The notes beneath the pieces were generated by a model. The model had not been told where the DNA came from. It worked only from the letters and a program-made list of their open reading frames with translations, and did no database searches. This document shows, one piece after another, positions 6,503 to 8,137 of a stretch of DNA of 8,137 bases. The stretch lies in assembly GCA_964469765.1 (NCBI GenBank), contig CAYYAU010000047.1:1-8137 (forward strand), written 5' to 3'. How positions within the stretch are numbered: position 1 is the first letter of the stretch; every line of letters starts with the position of its first letter. This DNA comes from CAYYAU01 sp964469765 [NCBI: uncultured Clostridia bacterium]. GTDB taxonomy: Bacteria; UBA6262; WVXT01; CAYYAU01. Both the position numbers and the translations under genes were made by a program.

Positions 6503-6507
6503 TTATT

Positions 6508-6852
6508 ATGCTAAGGATGATGTGTAAGTCTAAGATTCATAACTTAACTGTAACAGGAAAGAAACTTCATTATTCAGGAAGTATTTTATTGGATAAAGGT
6601 TTGATGAAGGAGGCTGATATAAAGCCTTACGAGATTGTTCTTGTTGTAAATCTGAACAATGGGATAAGGTTTGAAACCTATGCGATAGAAGGAAAAGAAG
6701 GTTCTGGAGAGGTTTGTCTTTTAGGAGGAGCAGCGCGATTAGGTGAGATTGGTGATAGGATTATAATTATTAGTTATGCATTTTGTACGGATGACGAGAA
6801 ATTAAAGTCAAAACTTATCTTAGTAGATGAACATAATAAACTCAAAAAGTAG
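6508..6852 (+). CDS. panD: aspartate 1-decarboxylase (pyruvoyl-dependent)
   Basis: PanD decarboxylates L-aspartate to beta-alanine, the precursor of pantothenate and coenzyme A. It is made as an inactive proenzyme that cleaves itself between Gly24 and Ser25, turning the serine into the pyruvoyl cofactor. The cleavage site is clear in LHYSGSI (G24-S25). Lys9, His11, Arg54, Thr57 and Tyr58 (in NNGIRFETY, 50-58) are at the same positions as in E. coli. GSGEVCLLGGAAR (65-77) is the loop near the active site; here Leu72 stands where E. coli has Asn. The 114-residue length is at the short end for the family. No panB or panC is visible. The 3' end overlaps the M23 gene by 26 nt, and the preceding gap carries the argS terminator, so panD probably starts its own transcription unit, although I see no clear promoter. 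Confidence 0.95.
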   Translation: MLRMMCKSKIHNLTVTGKKLHYSGSILLDKGLMKEADIKPYEIVLVVNLNNGIRFETYAIEGKEGSGEVCLLGGAARLGEIGDRIIIISYAFCTDDEKLKSKLILVDEHNKLKK

Positions 6853-7678
6853 TTTCCTGATATATTTTATATTCTTTTTTATTTTATTTGAGGTACTCCC
6901 GGTTTGTCCAACTGAGATAAGGATTACTCCACCTGATATCTTTCCTGGTGATGTTGTTTTAATCGAAGTGGTAAATACAAGTTCAAAACCTACCTGTCAA
7001 TTTAATGATAGAAATATTCCATTTTATCTTCAAACCAATAAAGTCTATAGATGTTTAATAGGTATTCCTTGCACTTTACCTCCTGATAAGTATCGTCTTT
7101 TCATTTACCACAAAGGTGAAAAAAAATCCTTTGTAATAGTGATTAAAAAGAAGGATTTTCCTGTAAGAGAGATAAGGCTTTCTAAAAATAAACAGGCAAT
7201 TTTAAAAAAACCAGAAGTTAAGAATGAAACAAAGGTAATAAAAGAAACAGTTAAAGTGGAGAGTAAGAAAAAGTTTTTTTATGGAAAGTTTATTTTACCA
7301 GTAGAAGGAAAGATTTCATCTGAATATGGGGTAAGAAGATATTTAAATAAAAGATTCTTATGGGCACATAAAGGAGTTGATATTGTTTGTCCTGTCGGAA
7401 CTATTGTTAAATCTTCTAACACGGGTAAGGTAATACTTGTAAAGGATGATTTTCTTCTTTACGGAAAGACAGTGATTATCAATCATGGCCAAGGTGTTTA
7501 TTCAATCTATCTTCATTTAAGTAAGGTTAAGGTAGAAGAAGATAATGTTGTTGAAAAAGGAGATGTTATTGGTTATTCGGGAAGTTCTGGTTTATCAACA
7601 GGTCCTCATCTTCATTGGGGAATATATCTTCATGGAGTTGCTGTTGACCCACTGAATTGGATTGAGAGAAAGTATTAA
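6827..7678 (+). CDS. M23 family metallopeptidase (LytM-type), exported
   Basis: This is a zinc-dependent peptidoglycan endopeptidase of the LytM/lysostaphin type. Residues 9-25 form a strongly hydrophobic stretch after a short polar start, which fits a signal peptide or membrane anchor; I see no lipobox and no obvious cleavage site. Residues about 31-118 (PPDIFPGDVVLIEV through PVREIRLS) resemble the beta-rich N-terminal domain found in some M23 proteins. A lysine- and glutamate-rich linker covers about 119-150. The catalytic domain (about 151-283) has the zinc ligands intact: HKGVD (His181, Asp185) and HLH (His261, His263). YLHLS (His230) is also conserved, so the enzyme should be active rather than a regulatory EnvC-type protein. 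The start is the only ATG, inside panD, with a poor ribosome-binding site, which suggests coupling to panD. Confidence 0.9.
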   Translation: MNIINSKSSFLIYFIFFFILFEVLPVCPTEIRITPPDIFPGDVVLIEVVNTSSKPTCQFNDRNIPFYLQTNKVYRCLIGIPCTLPPDKYRLFIYHKGEKKSFVIVIKKKDFPVREIRLSKNKQAILKKPEVKNETKVIKETVKVESKKKFFYGKFILPVEGKISSEYGVRRYLNKRFLWAHKGVDIVCPVGTIVKSSNTGKVILVKDDFLLYGKTVIINHGQGVYSIYLHLSKVKVEEDNVVEKGDVIGYSGSSGLSTGPHLHWGIYLHGVAVDPLNWIERKY

Positions 7679-7752
7679 CTTAGAAGATAGATAAAAAACT
7701 AAAATGAAATATGATATGTGAATACCAATGCAACATAAAGAGTTCAAAAGAC

Positions 7753-7758
7753 AGGAGA
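7753..7758 (+). promoter_or_regulatory. Shine-Dalgarno site before the ABC ATPase gene
   Basis: AGGAGA lies 10 nt before the GTG at 7769. An ATG at 7761 is only 2 nt away and reads just M-V-A before a TGA that overlaps the GTG. An in-frame stop at 7736-7738 rules out a longer ABC reading frame. The GTG is therefore the likely start. Confidence 0.55.
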
Positions 7759-7768
7759 AAATGGTTGC

Positions 7769-8137
7769 GTGATTAAAACAATTAATCTTACAAAGAGGTT
7801 TGGTCAAACAGTGGCTGTCAATAATTTGAATTTGGATATTTCTGAAGGAGAAATATTTGGGTTTGTTGGTCCTAATGGTGCTGGAAAGACAACAACTATT
7901 AAAATGCTTTCAGGTCTTTTGTTACCGAGTTCAGGCCAGATTAGTATTTGTGGAATTGATTTAATAGACCATCCTTGTGAAGCCAAAAAATTTATAGGTC
8001 TGGTACCTGATAATCCCTTTCTTTATCCAAAGCTTACTGCATATGAGTATCTTAATTTTATTGGTGAAATTTATAGTATTCCTATTAATAAAAGAGAAAA
8101 AAGAATTAGTTTTTATTCAACTCTTCTTAAAATGGAA
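7769..8137 (+). CDS. ABC transporter ATP-binding protein (ABC-2 type), 3'-truncated by window edge
   Basis: This is the N-terminal 123 residues of an ATPase that would power an ABC-2-type exporter at the inner face of the cytoplasmic membrane. The order is typical: VIKTINLTKRFGQTVAV (1-17, with the A-loop aromatic Phe11), the Walker A motif GPNGAGKTT (34-42), then KMLSGLLLPSSGQISI and the Q-loop region IGLVPDNPFLYPKLTAYEYL (76-95). The usual Q-loop Gln is Asp81, a variant I know from a subgroup of these ATPases. Walker B, the signature motif and any permease partner lie outside the window. The start is GTG at 7769, 90 nt after the M23 stop with no terminator between them, so cotranscription with panD and the M23 gene is possible. 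The cargo cannot be inferred. Confidence 0.92.
   Translation, partial: MIKTINLTKRFGQTVAVNNLNLDISEGEIFGFVGPNGAGKTTTIKMLSGLLLPSSGQISICGIDLIDHPCEAKKFIGLVPDNPFLYPKLTAYEYLNFIGEIYSIPINKREKRISFYSTLLKME

Noticed and set aside
7710-7715. TATGAT as a -10 box for the ABC ATPase
   Set aside because: No -35 partner at a suitable distance, and such hexamers are expected by chance in DNA this AT-rich.
7595-7986. Two minus-strand ORFs over the M23 3' end and the ABC gene
   Set aside because: They lie antisense to conserved M23 and Walker A codons and have no family match.

Overview
The window is AT-rich, densely packed bacterial chromosome with every gene on the + strand. Most of it is core metabolism and cell-envelope upkeep. 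There is no phage, transposase, CRISPR array, rRNA or tRNA. The low GC, the many short gene overlaps and the repeat-filled gaps would fit an uncultured low-GC bacterial lineage. The sequence alone does not fix the phylum, and I name none.

Layout. (1) 2-991 is the C-terminal part of an MFS transporter cut by the window edge. (2) 1055-2302 is proA (glutamate-5-semialdehyde dehydrogenase, proline synthesis), with its own Shine-Dalgarno site and a possible -10 box. (3) 2303-2483 is a non-coding gap with a tandem octamer, two hairpins and one copy of an AT-rich interspersed repeat. (4) 2484-6284 is a compact block, nadD, an LCP (LytR-CpsA-Psr) gene, rsfS and argS, in which each gene overlaps the next by 4, 19 and 4 nt. 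It is very probably one translationally coupled operon. (5) 6285-6507 is a second gap. It carries another copy of the AT-rich repeat, folded into a strong intrinsic-terminator shape with a T8 tract, and then a GC-rich patch. (6) 6508-7678 holds panD (aspartate 1-decarboxylase, beta-alanine for pantothenate/CoA) overlapping a gene for a secreted or membrane-anchored M23 peptidase. (7) 7769-8137 is the start of an ABC-2-type transporter ATPase that runs off the window.

How the genes fit together. The nadD-rsfS neighbourhood with proA upstream is a widely conserved bacterial arrangement linking NAD synthesis and ribosome silencing. Here an LCP cell-wall ligase lies between nadD and rsfS, and argS is attached at the end. 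LCP and M23 proteins both act on the envelope outside the membrane. ProA, NadD and PanD are biosynthetic enzymes; RsfS and ArgS belong to translation.

I found no convincing undescribed gene system. The most interesting material is in the two gaps. They share a 17-mer, an 11-mer and a TGTCCGA motif in different order, which points to a family of short interspersed repeats, one copy of which appears to serve as a terminator.
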